Assembly: GCF_003173595.1 (NCBI RefSeq) | Contig: NZ_QGNZ01000003.1 | Span: 186,001-250,000 of the forward strand | Length of the DNA: 64,000 nt | Direction: 5' to 3' | From: Pedobacter yonginensis | Lineage (GTDB): Bacteria; Bacteroidota; Bacteroidia; Sphingobacteriales; Sphingobacteriaceae | In this document: positions 1 to 8,942 of the stretch, piece after piece | Numbering within the stretch: the stretch's first letter is position 1 | How the letters are laid out: each line of letters begins with the position of its first letter | Position numbers and translations under genes: made by a program | Notes under the pieces: generated by a model | Told to the model about the DNA's origin: nothing | The model's input: only the letters and a program-made list of their open reading frames with translations | Databases searched by the model: none

Positions 1-210
1 ACCATAGTTTACCTTGCTTACAAAAAGAAAATCGCCCACCAATAAAGATCTTTCCATCGATCCAGATGGAATGGTATAGGCTTCAATAAAGAAAACACGG
101 ATAATGGTTGCTGCAACTACGGCAAACACAATTGCATCTACCCATTCGCGAGATTTAGTTTTTTTCTTTCTTTCGGCATCATTTTTTTTCTGCCAGAATT
201 TGTAATTCAT
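1..210 (-). CDS. lepB: Signal peptidase I, N-terminal part (runs off the window)
   Basis: The first 70 codons of a minus-strand gene start at the ATG at 210 and stay open to the window edge. The product begins with a basic cytoplasmic stretch rich in Lys/Arg (about residues 4-20), then one membrane anchor (about 25-43). It then has the signal-peptidase motif YTIPSGSMERSL (about 45-56), whose serine before Met is the family nucleophile. The catalytic lysine would lie beyond the window. Membrane-bound LepB cleaves signal peptides from exported proteins. It is the last visible gene of a minus-strand run parA-parB-DUF5683-dapB-lepB, an arrangement common in Bacteroidota. The 130-bp gap from dapB could hold its own promoter; none is obvious. 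Identity is secure; the gene is truncated only by the window. Confidence 0.93.
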   Translation of the reverse strand, partial: MNYKFWQKKNDAERKKKTKSREWVDAIVFAVVAATIIRVFFIEAYTIPSGSMERSLLVGDFLFVSKVNYG

Positions 211-340
211 ATTTCTTATTTAGTGTGTTAATGATTTAATGTAGATTAAACCGGTTAACTGTTCTCTGATTTTTATTCTGGATGGATAGATCATCATGAG
301 TTCCCGTCCATCTTAGTTTATAGTTATTTTTCCAACTCGT

Positions 341-1075
341 TTATTCAAATATATCAGTAATACTGAAAAAACCCTTTTTATTTTGAAGCCACTCGGCAGC
401 AACCACAGCCCCTAATGCAAAACCTGCTCTACTGTGTGCGGTGTGCTTTATTTCAATCTCATCAACCTCGCTACTGTAAATTACCGTATGGGTTCCTGGG
501 ATGTTTTCAATTCTGTGCGATTCAATTAACAATTGATCTGCCTTTGGAAATAATTCCACATCTGTGCCCACAACCTCATTTAACCATTCATTTTTACGGT
601 CTAAATTTTCCACAATTCCTTCTGCAAGGGTAATGGCCGTTCCGCTTGGCGAATCCAATTTTTGTGTATGGTGTATTTCTTCTACCTGTACTTCGTATGC
701 TGGATAGTTATTCATCAATTTTGCCAAAGTTTGGTTTACTTTGAAGAATAAATTTACCCCAATACTAAAGTTAGAGCCATAAAGCAGGGTATTGTTACTA
801 GCGTTACATTCATTTTTGACTTCCTGAAGCTTACCGTACCAGCCTGTGGTACCCACCACCACTGGAACGCCCGCATCGAAACAAATATCAATATTATGCA
901 GAACGGAATCTGGGGTGCTAAAATCAATCGCTACATCGGCATTTTTTAAATTTTGTCGCGTTAAATCTTCTTGATTATCGATTGATATTTTTAAAACGAT
1001 TTCGTGTCCACGCTCAAGGGCAAATTTTTCGATAATTTGACCCATTTTACCATAACCTAAAAGCGCAATTTTCAT
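341..1075 (-). CDS. dapB: 4-hydroxy-tetrahydrodipicolinate reductase
   Basis: This 244-aa cytoplasmic enzyme of the lysine/diaminopimelate pathway reduces 4-hydroxy-tetrahydrodipicolinate with NAD(P)H. The N-terminus carries a Rossmann nucleotide-binding motif GYGKMG (residues 7-12). The family catalytic signature HHTQKLDSPSGTA is near residues 134-146, with the HH pair and the Lys used in hydride and proton transfer. The C-terminal segment HTAHSRAGFALGA is the conserved end of the family. Length is slightly short against about 270 aa in enterobacteria but normal for Bacteroidota. The gene follows the DUF5683 gene by 9 bp on the same strand, so the two are very likely cotranscribed. Lysine and peptidoglycan precursor supply is thus coupled to the partition genes in this cluster. 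Confidence 0.96.
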   Translation of the reverse strand: MKIALLGYGKMGQIIEKFALERGHEIVLKISIDNQEDLTRQNLKNADVAIDFSTPDSVLHNIDICFDAGVPVVVGTTGWYGKLQEVKNECNASNNTLLYGSNFSIGVNLFFKVNQTLAKLMNNYPAYEVQVEEIHHTQKLDSPSGTAITLAEGIVENLDRKNEWLNEVVGTDVELFPKADQLLIESHRIENIPGTHTVIYSSEVDEIEIKHTAHSRAGFALGAVVAAEWLQNKKGFFSITDIFE

Positions 1076-1084
1076 GGTTTATAA

Positions 1085-1780
1085 TTAAAATGTTAGGGAA
1101 AGCTTCAAGGCAGGTGTTGCACTAAAGCCATACATATTGTTGGTGTTAAGCATTGATGGGAGCACTTTAAAAGAAAGTTTATCGTCAATGTTAAAGAAAT
1201 GCAAACGTGCAGCAACGTATGCATCAATAATATTTGCGGCATACAATAATCCGTAAGAAAACAGTACAATTTGGCCGTTACGACTAAAAGTGCTTTTATT
1301 ACCAACGATACCCGCATCAGAATATCGAGCAAGCGCTGGATTTGGGGCTATCGATTTATCCCCAGCCCTGTACTGTGCTTCACGTAAAAAAATATTATAA
1401 TTTTTCCTGCTATCGATATAAGAAATGGTTAAGGCTGTAAAACCACCATAAATGGCAACAATTTTACTAATGGTATAAACCTTTTGGAAAGCCTGGCTTT
1501 TTCCTGCTCGGGTTCCGTAGCCATCATTTAGCAATTGAATGTTATAAATCTGCCCTAAACCCGGAAAAATCATTGATCTGAAAACCGCTTTACGTCCGGC
1601 TACCTTTCCAGGATTAACGTATTTGGCTTTCATTGAATCTTGCCGGCTTAAAGGCTGTTTTACTTTCGTTTTAGCGGTATCAATTGGCTTTAATACAGAA
1701 TCCTTTACCTGAGCTGATGCCTGGCTTAAAAGAAGAATCGTAAAAAAAGAAAGGAGTATTAAAATTTTGCCTTTATACAT
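1085..1780 (-). CDS. DUF5683 domain protein, exported or membrane associated
   Basis: A 231-aa protein starts at the ATG at 1780, whose first base overlaps the TAA of parB (TAATG), so translation is probably coupled. A TTG two codons upstream is possible but less likely. The N-terminus is a signal peptide: a Lys-bearing start, a hydrophobic core (about residues 5-20) and a likely cut after SQASA. A Lys/Ser/Thr-rich linker follows, then the DUF5683 hallmark RSMIFPGLGQIYN (about 66-78). Two further hydrophobic segments lie near 108-125 and 170-190. The function is unknown. Its fixed position between parB and dapB is typical of Bacteroidota, which suggests an envelope role linked to growth or division; that is inference from context only. 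Confidence 0.85.
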   Translation of the reverse strand: MYKGKILILLSFFTILLLSQASAQVKDSVLKPIDTAKTKVKQPLSRQDSMKAKYVNPGKVAGRKAVFRSMIFPGLGQIYNIQLLNDGYGTRAGKSQAFQKVYTISKIVAIYGGFTALTISYIDSRKNYNIFLREAQYRAGDKSIAPNPALARYSDAGIVGNKSTFSRNGQIVLFSYGLLYAANIIDAYVAARLHFFNIDDKLSFKVLPSMLNTNNMYGFSATPALKLSLTF

Positions 1781-2688
1781 TACCAATCTAATAATTCTAA
1801 AATTCTGTTTAAGTCATCATCACTCATGAAAGGAATCTCAATTGCCCCTTTACCATTCTGACTTACCTTTAGCTTTACCCGAGTTGCAAATTTAGAAGCC
1901 AAATCATCTTGCAATTTTTGGTATTGAAAAGAAACGCCTTTAACTTTGGGTTTATCTTCGGCCTTCAATGGCGTATGCTGTAAATTGCGAACAAGTTCTT
2001 CAACTTTACGTACAGATAAGCCTTTATCTAAAATTTCTTGGTGTATAAACAATTGTTTATCAACGCCATCAACATTAATTAAAGCCCGGGCATGACCCAT
2101 CGAAATTTTCGTATCGCGAATAGAGGCCTGTATTGCTGGTGGCAGTTTTAACAAACGCAAATAGTTGGTTACAGTGGTTCGGTTTTTACCCACCCTTTCT
2201 CCAAGTTGCTCTTGTTTTAAACCCACCTCATCAATCATCCGTTGAAAACTCAAAGCCACCTCAATGGCGTTTAAATTTTCGCGTTGAATGTTTTCAATCA
2301 ATGCCATCTCCAACATCTGCTGGTCGTTGGCACTGCGAATGTAAGCCGGAATTTGAGTTAAGCCAGCAAGTTTAGATGCTCTAAACCTCCGCTCACCAGA
2401 AATGAGTTGATATTTATTTGCACCTACTTTTCTAACCGTGATGGGTTGTATTAGGCCCTGCACCTTAATCGAATCGGCCAGCTCATTTAAAGCAACCTGA
2501 TCGAATTCGGTACGTGGCTGGTATGGATTTGTTTCAACTTCAGTTAAACTTAAGTGACTGATATTGCCAATCTGCTCGGTTTCGCTCACAGCATTTACCT
2601 GCTGTTTTGGGGGATGAGCAGATTCGCTATCATCTAAAAGCGCACTTAACCCTCTACCTAAACCTGTTTTTCGCTGAAAAGATGTCAT
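1780..2688 (-). CDS. parB: Chromosome-partition protein ParB (Spo0J)
   Basis: A 302-aa DNA-binding CTPase that loads at parS sites and, with ParA, segregates the replication origin. It opens with the family start GLGRGLSALL (residues 9-18). Its ParB/Spo0J N-terminal domain has the CTP-binding box ISGERRFRAS (about 97-106) and an ENIQRENLN motif (about 132-140). A helix-turn-helix follows (about 155-185, GKNRTTVTNYLRLL), with a C-terminal dimerisation segment. It lies 8 bp downstream of parA on the same strand and overlaps the next gene. I found no convincing parS palindrome within the window, so the site would have to be elsewhere. Confidence 0.97.
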   Translation of the reverse strand: MTSFQRKTGLGRGLSALLDDSESAHPPKQQVNAVSETEQIGNISHLSLTEVETNPYQPRTEFDQVALNELADSIKVQGLIQPITVRKVGANKYQLISGERRFRASKLAGLTQIPAYIRSANDQQMLEMALIENIQRENLNAIEVALSFQRMIDEVGLKQEQLGERVGKNRTTVTNYLRLLKLPPAIQASIRDTKISMGHARALINVDGVDKQLFIHQEILDKGLSVRKVEELVRNLQHTPLKAEDKPKVKGVSFQYQKLQDDLASKFATRVKLKVSQNGKGAIEIPFMSDDDLNRILELLDW

Positions 2689-2696
2689 CTATAAAT

Positions 2697-3500
2697 TTAT
2701 AATGTTGCTGTATCTATGTTTTCTTCCTCTTTCAAAAGGCCGTTTTTCTTCACAATCTCACGTGCAAGATTTAGGTAATTGATGGCACCTTTGCAGTTTG
2801 CATCGTGCATAATAACCGAAACGCCATAGCTTGGTGCCTCACTTAAACGCGTATTACGCTGAATAATGGTATCAAAAACCAACTCATGGAAATGGGTTCT
2901 AACTTCTTCCACCACTTGATTAGATAATCGCAAACGAACATCGTACATGGTGAGCAAAATGCCTTCAATTTCCAGTTCAGGGTTTAAACGGTTCTGCACA
3001 ATTTTAATTGTATTTAACAATTTTCCTAAGCCTTCTAATGCAAAATACTCACATTGAACTGGAATAATTACAGAATCTGCTGCTGTTAAAGCATTTATGG
3101 TAATTAATCCTAATGATGGAGAGCAATCAATGATGATAAAATCATACTGATCTTTAATCTTCTCCAAAACCGCCTTCATTTTATATTCGCGATTGTTTAG
3201 GTTAATCATTTCGATTTCAGCACCAACCAAATCAATATGTGCGGGCAGTAAATCTAAATTAGGGGTATCCGTTTTCTGAATGGCCTGTAATGGGTCAATA
3301 TCATTAATGATGCATTCGTAAATACTATCTTTTATATTTCTCGGGTCAAAACCAATACCCGACGTCGAATTTGCCTGAGGATCAGCATCTACCAATAAAG
3401 TTTTATATTCTAACACGGCTAAACTGGCAGCCAAGTTTATAGATGAAGTTGTTTTACCAACACCACCTTTTTGATTTGCTAATGCAATTATTTTGCTCAT
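2697..3500 (-). CDS. parA: Chromosome-partition ATPase ParA (Soj)
   Basis: A 267-aa Walker-type ATPase of the MinD/ParA family. The deviant Walker A motif KGGVGKTTSS lies at residues 10-19 with both signature lysines, Walker A' DADPQANST near 39-47, and Walker B FIIIDCSPSLG near 121-131. It binds DNA non-specifically in its ATP form and, with ParB, moves the origin region. It is the first gene of the minus-strand cluster; the divergent FMN reductase starts 180 bp away, so the intervening gap holds promoters for both directions. Confidence 0.97.
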   Translation of the reverse strand: MSKIIALANQKGGVGKTTSSINLAASLAVLEYKTLLVDADPQANSTSGIGFDPRNIKDSIYECIINDIDPLQAIQKTDTPNLDLLPAHIDLVGAEIEMINLNNREYKMKAVLEKIKDQYDFIIIDCSPSLGLITINALTAADSVIIPVQCEYFALEGLGKLLNTIKIVQNRLNPELEIEGILLTMYDVRLRLSNQVVEEVRTHFHELVFDTIIQRNTRLSEAPSYGVSVIMHDANCKGAINYLNLAREIVKKNGLLKEEENIDTATL

Positions 3501-3680
3501 CTATATCTCAGAAATTTACTTAACGTTTATTTGGGCTGTGTTATTTATGCCTTTTAATCGGCAAAAAGTTCTATTTTTGCGTACTCTAAGCCCTTTTTCT
3601 CAATCAGCTAAGATACAAACTATATGGCAATTTTAGCAAAAAGGGTATTCGGGTTTTAAACATCTTATTAACAATTACGC

Positions 3681-4202
3681 ATGGTTACAATTATAGCCGG
3701 TACCAATAGGCCCAATAGCAATACGCTAAAAGTTGGTAAATATTACCAGCAACAGCTTAAATTAAAGGGCATAGAAGCTGGCTTATTGAATTTGGAGCAC
3801 TTACCTGCTGATGTTTTAAATACCGATATGTACGGCAAAAGATCCGCAGAATTTCAAAAAATTCAAGATTTGATAAACGAGACCACCAAGTTCTTGTTCA
3901 TCATGCCCGAATACAATGGAAGCTATCCAGGTGTTTTAAAAGTGCTGGTTGATGCCTGTAATTTTCCCGATAGTTTTTATGATAAGAAAGCGGCTTTGGT
4001 AGGCATTTCCTCTGGTAAATACGGCAACATTAGAGGGGTCGATCATTTTACTGGCGTTTGTCATTATGTGCACCTCAATGTTTTACCACTTCGTTTGCAC
4101 ATTCCAAATATTAAAACCGAACTCGATGCAGAGGGAAATTTAATTCAGCCCGATACCATCAAATTTACCAACGAACAGATGGATAAATTTATAAAGTTTT
4201 AA
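3681..4202 (+). CDS. NAD(P)H-dependent FMN reductase family protein
   Basis: A 173-aa flavodoxin-like protein of the NADPH-dependent FMN reductase family (azoreductase/chromate reductase type). It has the FMN phosphate-binding loop GTNRPNSNT (residues 7-15) and the flavin-contacting motif MPEYNGSYPGVLK (about 75-87), typical of this family. It should be a soluble homodimer that reduces flavin, quinones or similar electrophiles; the physiological substrate cannot be read from sequence. It stands alone, divergent from parA, followed immediately by a 1.1-kb tandem repeat array. A Bacteroidota-type -7 element TATTTTTG is present at 3572-3579 without a clear -33 partner. Confidence 0.88.
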   Translation: MVTIIAGTNRPNSNTLKVGKYYQQQLKLKGIEAGLLNLEHLPADVLNTDMYGKRSAEFQKIQDLINETTKFLFIMPEYNGSYPGVLKVLVDACNFPDSFYDKKAALVGISSGKYGNIRGVDHFTGVCHYVHLNVLPLRLHIPNIKTELDAEGNLIQPDTIKFTNEQMDKFIKF

Positions 4203-4216
4203 AGATGGGCTTTTTA

Positions 4217-5305
4217 AACATTGCAATAAACTGCGTGTTTCCCCTCCTCCGCCAAAGTTCGTGGCTTCACTAAGCTCAAGAAATCAATACAAAATGACTG
4301 AAAACAGTTGAGATGATGCGTGAAATTTCTTGTCTTCACAAAACTTTAAATCGGACTATTGGTTTTTAAGGATTAGGAAAGCAAAACCTGCATTCCATTT
4401 GAAAGGAAGCCCTACTTTCCGCTTTACTCACTGCGTTCGTGCACGCTCCAATTAGGTTTAGGTTACGCAGAACATTGCAAAAAACTGCGTTTTGCCCCCC
4501 TCCGCCAAGGTTCGTGTCTTCACGAACCTCAAAAAATCAATACAAAATGACTGAAAACAGTTGAGATGCTTCGCAAAATTTCTTGTCTTCACAAAACTTT
4601 AAACTGGACCATTGATTTTTTAAGGATTAGGAAAGCAAAACCTGCATTCCATTTGACAGGAAGCCCTACTTTCCGCTTTACTCACTGCGTTCGTGCCCGC
4701 TCCAATTAGGTTTAGGTTACGCAGAACATTGCAATAAACTTCCTGTTCCCATCCTCCGCCAAGGTTTGTGTCTTCACGAACCTCAAAAAATCAATACATA
4801 ATGACTGAAAACAGTTGAGATGCTTTGCAAAATTTTTTGTGTTCACAAAACTTTAAATTGAGCCATTGCTTTTTAAGAATTAGGAAAGCAAAACCTGCAT
4901 TCCATTTGAAAGGAAGCCCTACTTTCCGCTTTACTCACTGCGTTCGTGCCCGCTCCAATTAGGTTTAGGTTACGCAGAACATTGCAAAAAACTGCGTTTT
5001 GACCCCCTCCGCCAAGGTTCGTGTCTTCATAAAGCTCAAAAAAATCAATGCAAAATGACTGAAAACAGTTGAGATGCTTCGCAAAATGTCTTGTCTTCAC
5101 AAAACTTTAAATTGGTCCATTGCTTTTTAAGGATTAGGAAAGCAAAACCTGCATTCCATTTGAAAGGAAGCCCTACTTTCCGCTTTACTCACTGCGTTCG
5201 TGCCCGCTCCAATTAGGTTTAGGTTACGCAGAACATTGCAACAAACTGCGTTTTGCCCCCCTCCGCCAAGGTTCGTGTCTTCACGAACCTCAAAAAAATC
5301 GATTT
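4217..5305. repeat. Tandem array of about 254-bp units (4.3 copies)
   Basis: Five recurrences of the same unit start at 4217, 4471, 4725, 4978 and 5232, a period of 253-254 bp; the last is partial. Each unit contains the block beginning GATTAGGAAAGCAAAACCTG, the block TTTACTCACTGCGTTCGTGC, and a short perfect hairpin GGTTCGTG-TCTT-CACGAACC. Copies differ by scattered substitutions, so the array is not a recent assembly artefact of identical units. Open frames across it contain no recognisable domain. It fills the gap between the FMN reductase and the BtuF-like gene. Confidence 0.9.
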
Positions 5306-5416
5306 CAATTGTTGTTTTGTTAAAATGGAGTGCTTCGTGAAGATACGAAACAGGGCAATGGCTATTTATTTTCTCTTAGGTGGTTAGAAGTTGAATAATA
5401 GTTGCTCAACCTTTGC

Positions 5417-5875
5417 TTAAGCCCCAAATCTAATCCACTTATCACCCTCATGACCAAAAATAAAAGAACCGGGGTGTAACATTTCTGCAATGTCTTCAAT
5501 TAAAGAAACAGCATTTTCCGCAGTTGTACTGCCATGCTCGTCATCATTTAACAAAATAATTCTATTATTTTTAACGGCCTGCCAATCTGGGTCTAAAACC
5601 GTTGGTACTTCCCTCATTAAATCCGTTAAGGTTTTTCCTTGTTGGTAATAAATAACAAATACTGCATTTAAAACGTCGGTTTCAAACATTCCACCAGCTT
5701 GGGCAATCTGTTCAGCGAGTAGGTAGTTCGGAAAGTTATTTACATCCAAACAAGTCACGGGCATTTTATCCATAAATTTAATCTTATGCTCAACTAAATC
5801 TAAACGTTCCTGTAACGCCTCTTGTTCGGTGGCATCAAGGCCAATAAATAAATCGTTTAAAAAAGACATCTGCAT
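5417..5875 (-). CDS. Short BtuF/periplasmic-binding-like protein, no signal peptide
   Basis: A 152-aa protein if started at the ATG at 5875; an upstream ATG at 5905 and another at 5869 are also in frame. I prefer 5875 or 5869 because a Bacteroidota -7 element lies between 5905 and 5875. The sequence resembles the C-terminal half of cobalamin/siderophore binding proteins: a conserved CLDVNNFPNY segment, LLAEQIAQAGG, DPDWQAVKNNRIILLND, and a closing ENAVSLIEDIAEMLHPGSF helix. It is roughly half the length of a full BtuF-type protein and has no export signal, so it may be a cytosolic derivative with another role. It is divergent from the peptide-binding lipoprotein gene. The resemblance is by eye; treat function as unknown. 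Confidence 0.7.
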   Translation of the reverse strand: MQMSFLNDLFIGLDATEQEALQERLDLVEHKIKFMDKMPVTCLDVNNFPNYLLAEQIAQAGGMFETDVLNAVFVIYYQQGKTLTDLMREVPTVLDPDWQAVKNNRIILLNDDEHGSTTAENAVSLIEDIAEMLHPGSFIFGHEGDKWIRFGA

Positions 5876-5893
5876 TAAATTTATTAATTTGTG

Positions 5894-5921
5894 CAAAAAT
5901 AACATTCCTTAACTCATGCAA
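5894..5921 (-). promoter_or_regulatory. Candidate Bacteroidota promoter for the BtuF-like gene
   Basis: Read on the minus strand, TATTTTTG (5901-5894) matches the Bacteroidota -7 consensus TAnnTTTG, and CTTG (5922-5919) 17 nt upstream approximates the TTTG -33 element. Transcription would begin close to 5887, just ahead of the 5875 start. The -33 part overlaps the first codons of the divergent lipoprotein gene. This is a motif match only. Confidence 0.35.
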
Positions 5922-7550
5922 GGCTCATTTCGATATATTTTTTGGTTTTTCTGTGCTGTTACCCTCCTTTCTTGCAAAGAGAAATCCGATCATCAAGATA
6001 AAAAAACATTCAACATTAATCTCGATCAAGGCCTCACCTCCCTAGATCCCGCATTTGCAAGAAACCAAAATGCAATTTGGATGACCAACCAAATTTTTAA
6101 TGGATTGGTTCAAATCGATTCTTCCTTACAAACCGTTCCTTGCATTGCAAAAACCTGGCAAGTATCTGATGACGCTTTAACCTACACTTTTAATTTAAGA
6201 AACGACGTTTACTTCCACGATGATCCAATTTTCAAAAATGGTAAAGGACGCAAAGTGATTGCAAGCGATTTTGCCTATAGTTTTTACCGATTAATCGACC
6301 CAAAAGTGGCTTCTTCTGGTGGCTGGATTTTTAGTGATAAAGTAAAAGATCAGACAAACTTCATCGCCCTAAACGACTCCACCTTTCAAATTAAGCTGGT
6401 AAGACCGTTTCCACCGTTTATGAGCTTGCTCACCACGCAATATTGCTCTGTGGTACCAAAAGAGGTGGTAGAACATTATGGTAAAGATTTTAGAAGCCAT
6501 CCCATTGGTACCGGACCATTCAAATTTAAATACTGGAAAGAAGGCGAAATATTGGTGCTCCTTAAAAATGAACATTATTTCGAAAAAGACGCTAAAGGGC
6601 TGCAACTACCATATCTTGATGCTTTAAAAGCTTCTTTCATAACCGACAAACAAAGCGGTTTTATGAGCTTTCTTAAAAAAGACCTCGATTTTTACTACAA
6701 TGTAGATGGCAGCTATCGCGATGACATTTTAACCAAAAGTGGTAAAATGGCTTCCAAGTACAAAGGAAAATTCACCCTCACCAAAAGTCCGTATTTGTGT
6801 ACCGAATATGTGGGTATTTTAGTCGATTCTTCTTTAAGTATCGTGAAAAACTCCCCTCTGCGGATTAAAAAAGTGCGTCAGGCCATAAACTATTCCATCG
6901 ATCGAGACAAGTTGATAAAATACCTTCGAAACGGTATTGGCATTGCCGCCACCTCGGGTTTCATCCCAAAAGGAATGCCTGGCTTTGATAGCTTAGCGGT
7001 TAAAGGTTATCCTTACAACCCAAAATTAGCCGAAAAGCTGCTGGCAGAGGCTGGGTACCCACAGGGCAGGGGTTTAAGTGAAATTACGCTAAATACCACA
7101 ACAACCTATAAAGATTTGATTGAGTTTATTCAAGGCGAGCTTACCGCAGTTGGAATAAAAACCAAAATAGATGTGAGTCCGAGTTCCAGTCTGCGAGATT
7201 TAATGTCTAAAAACAATGTAAACTTTTTCCGGGGCTCTTGGTTGGCAGATTATGCCGATGGGGAAAATTTCCTTTCTATGTTTTATTCCAAAAATAAGGT
7301 GCCCTATGGGCCAAATTACACGGCCTTTTATAATAACAATTTCGATAAGCTTTTTGAGCAAAGTTATTATGAAACAGATAACGAAAAGAGATACCAGCTC
7401 TATCGTCAAATGGACCAAATGGTGATGGATTATTCGCCCGTTGTGCCTCTATTTTACGATCAGTCTGTGGTTATGTTACAAAACAACATTTCTGGCTATG
7501 CTTTCAATCCATTAAGCTTAATGATTTTAAAGCGCATTAAAAAGAATTAA
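5916..7550 (+). CDS. ABC transporter substrate-binding lipoprotein, oligopeptide (SBP family 5) type
   Basis: A 544-aa extracytoplasmic solute-binding protein of the OppA/DppA family. Residues 1-20 form a lipoprotein signal with lipobox LLSC, giving lipidated Cys20. The family signature lies in the N-terminal lobe (ITSLDPAF-like: LTSLDPAFARN near 39-49, then NLRNDVYFHD and the ASDFAYSF segment), and GTGPFKF occurs near 191-197. The C-terminal lobe has the RKVRQAINYSIDRDKL-type region (about 324-340) and a final VVPLFYDQS segment. Members bind peptides or other oligomers. No permease or ATPase gene is adjacent, so it either serves a transporter encoded elsewhere or works alone. It is flanked by two different tandem repeat arrays. 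Confidence 0.93.
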   Translation: MQGSFRYIFWFFCAVTLLSCKEKSDHQDKKTFNINLDQGLTSLDPAFARNQNAIWMTNQIFNGLVQIDSSLQTVPCIAKTWQVSDDALTYTFNLRNDVYFHDDPIFKNGKGRKVIASDFAYSFYRLIDPKVASSGGWIFSDKVKDQTNFIALNDSTFQIKLVRPFPPFMSLLTTQYCSVVPKEVVEHYGKDFRSHPIGTGPFKFKYWKEGEILVLLKNEHYFEKDAKGLQLPYLDALKASFITDKQSGFMSFLKKDLDFYYNVDGSYRDDILTKSGKMASKYKGKFTLTKSPYLCTEYVGILVDSSLSIVKNSPLRIKKVRQAINYSIDRDKLIKYLRNGIGIAATSGFIPKGMPGFDSLAVKGYPYNPKLAEKLLAEAGYPQGRGLSEITLNTTTTYKDLIEFIQGELTAVGIKTKIDVSPSSSLRDLMSKNNVNFFRGSWLADYADGENFLSMFYSKNKVPYGPNYTAFYNNNFDKLFEQSYYETDNEKRYQLYRQMDQMVMDYSPVVPLFYDQSVVMLQNNISGYAFNPLSLMILKRIKKN

Positions 7551-7587
7551 AAAGTTACTGGGTTTTGAAGAAATTGTTTCAGCTATA

Positions 7588-8490
7588 AAGGTTAGCCCGC
7601 GTTAACGATGGAAGCGGTATCCTTTTTGGGTTTTTCTGCCAAAAAGATATAGCGGACAGCGTGTTAAAACGCCCAAATGATCAGAAAAATCTATTTTCTA
7701 TGTGTTAGAACCAAATTATTTGGAAATCAACGTGCAGTAGTTCTTGGCAATTTCAGTCCTGCTTTACCTCCAAGCCCAATAAAAAATTGGGGCTTTCCGT
7801 TCAATCAGGTTTGGGTACAAAGGTTAGCCCGCGTTAACGATGGAAGCGGCATCCTTTTTGGCTTTTTTCTGCCAAAAAGATATAGCGGACAGCGTGTTAA
7901 AACGCCCAAGTGATCAGAAAAATATATTTTCTATGTGTTAGAACTAAATTATTTGGAAATCAACATTCGGTAGTTCTTGGTAATTTCAGTACTGCCTTAC
8001 CTCCAAGCCAAAGAAAAATTGGGGCTTTCCGTTCAATCAGGTTTGGGTACAGAGGTTAGCCCGCGTTAACGATGGTAGCGGCATCCTTTTTGGCTTTTTC
8101 TGCCAAAAAGATATAGCGGACAGCGTGTTAAAACGCCCAAATGATCAGAAAAATATATTTTCTATGTGTTAGAACTAAATTATTTGGAAATCAACGTTCA
8201 GTAGTTCTTGGCAATTTCAGTCCTGCTTTACCTCCAAGCCCAATGAAGAATTGGGGCTTTCCGTTCAATCAGGTTTAGGTACAAAGGTTAGCCCGCGTTA
8301 ACGATGGAAGCGGCATCCTTTTTGGCTTTTTCTGCCAAAAAGATATAGCGGACAGCGTGTTAAAACGCCCAAATGATCAGAAAAATATATTTTCTAGGCT
8401 TTAGAATTGAATTACTTGGAAATCAACATTCAGTGGTTGTTAGCATTTTCGGTACTGCCTTACCTCCAAGCCCAATGAAAAACTGATTTG
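7588..8490. repeat. Tandem array of about 232-bp units (4 copies)
   Basis: The block GGTTAGCCCGCGTTAACGAT recurs at 7590, 7823, 8054 and 8286 (periods 233, 231, 232). Each unit carries a perfect 9-bp hairpin CTTTTTGGC-loop-GCCAAAAAG, then AGCGGACAGCGTGTTAAAAC, and a TTTACCTCCAAGCCCAAT block. The fourth copy decays near 8490. Copies differ by point changes. The array starts about 40 bp after the substrate-binding protein gene. Frames within it show no protein features, so I treat it as non-coding. Confidence 0.9.
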
Positions 8491-8544
8491 GTATTCTATG
8501 AACATGCCTATATCGTTATAAAATTGACTGCGGCCATTTAACGG

Positions 8545-8580
8545 AAAAAGGGCAACCTTCTAACAGGACTGCCCTTTTTC
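8545..8580. terminator. Bidirectional intrinsic terminator
   Basis: AAAAAGGGCA and TGCCCTTTTT form a hairpin with a 15-nt loop and a T-run on each strand. On the minus strand it lies downstream of the glycerophosphodiesterase operon and the small ORF at 8669-8860; on the plus strand it follows the 232-bp array. Confidence 0.75.
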
Positions 8581-8668
8581 ATTATCTTTGTAATATATTG
8601 CCGCGACCTTTTCAAATCGCATTTTCGAGTGGTAATTTATTCCTCTTTATTTACAAAAAGGAAACGAT

Positions 8669-8860
8669 TTACAATAAACCGTAAAGTCCGTGAGCATAAG
8701 AGCGAAGTGATGAGGAAACAGACTTCATTTTATCTGGTGAAGGTCCCTTTACCTTATATGCCTCTGGATGTAAATCTAAAGTTTGTTCGTTTTGAGCGTC
8801 TTGATTGTTTTTGTTCGTTAGCGTCGCGTTTTCTTCTAAATTCAAATTTAATGGGGCCAT
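8669..8860 (-). CDS. Small hypothetical protein (63 aa)
   Basis: A 63-codon ORF, 82 bp downstream of the glycerophosphodiesterase gene on the same strand and just upstream of a terminator (8545-8580). The product is hydrophilic: an Asn/Glu/Gln-rich N-terminal half with LNLNLEENATL, then a conserved-looking PSPDKMKSVSSSLRS segment. It has no signal peptide, membrane segment or known domain. Its composition looks more protein-like than the overlapping frame on the other strand (8629-8904), and its position before a terminator supports transcription. I do not recognise a family; it may be a real small protein or a chance frame. Confidence 0.42.
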   Translation of the reverse strand: MAPLNLNLEENATLTNKNNQDAQNEQTLDLHPEAYKVKGPSPDKMKSVSSSLRSYAHGLYGLL

Positions 8861-8942
8861 GTTCTAATATTTTATATACTATAAACAGGATTGCTCGCAT
8901 TTAGTTTGTTAAATAATCGTCAAACTGAAAATATTTTCGACT

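Noticed and set aside
1..3680. parS sites near parAB
   Set aside because: No near-perfect GTTCCACGTGGAAC or TGTTTCACGTGAAACA palindrome was found by eye.
4873..5100. 75-codon minus-strand frame in the 254-bp array
   Set aside because: The frame lies entirely within repeat units and has low-complexity composition; nothing comparable is conserved in the other units.
7677..7913. 78-codon plus-strand frame in the 232-bp array
   Set aside because: Spans one repeat unit and is interrupted in the neighbouring units; no protein features.
8629..8904. 91-codon plus-strand ORF opposite the 63-aa ORF
   Set aside because: Basic, Phe/Arg-rich composition typical of an antisense shadow; the minus-strand frame looks more protein-like and sits before a terminator.
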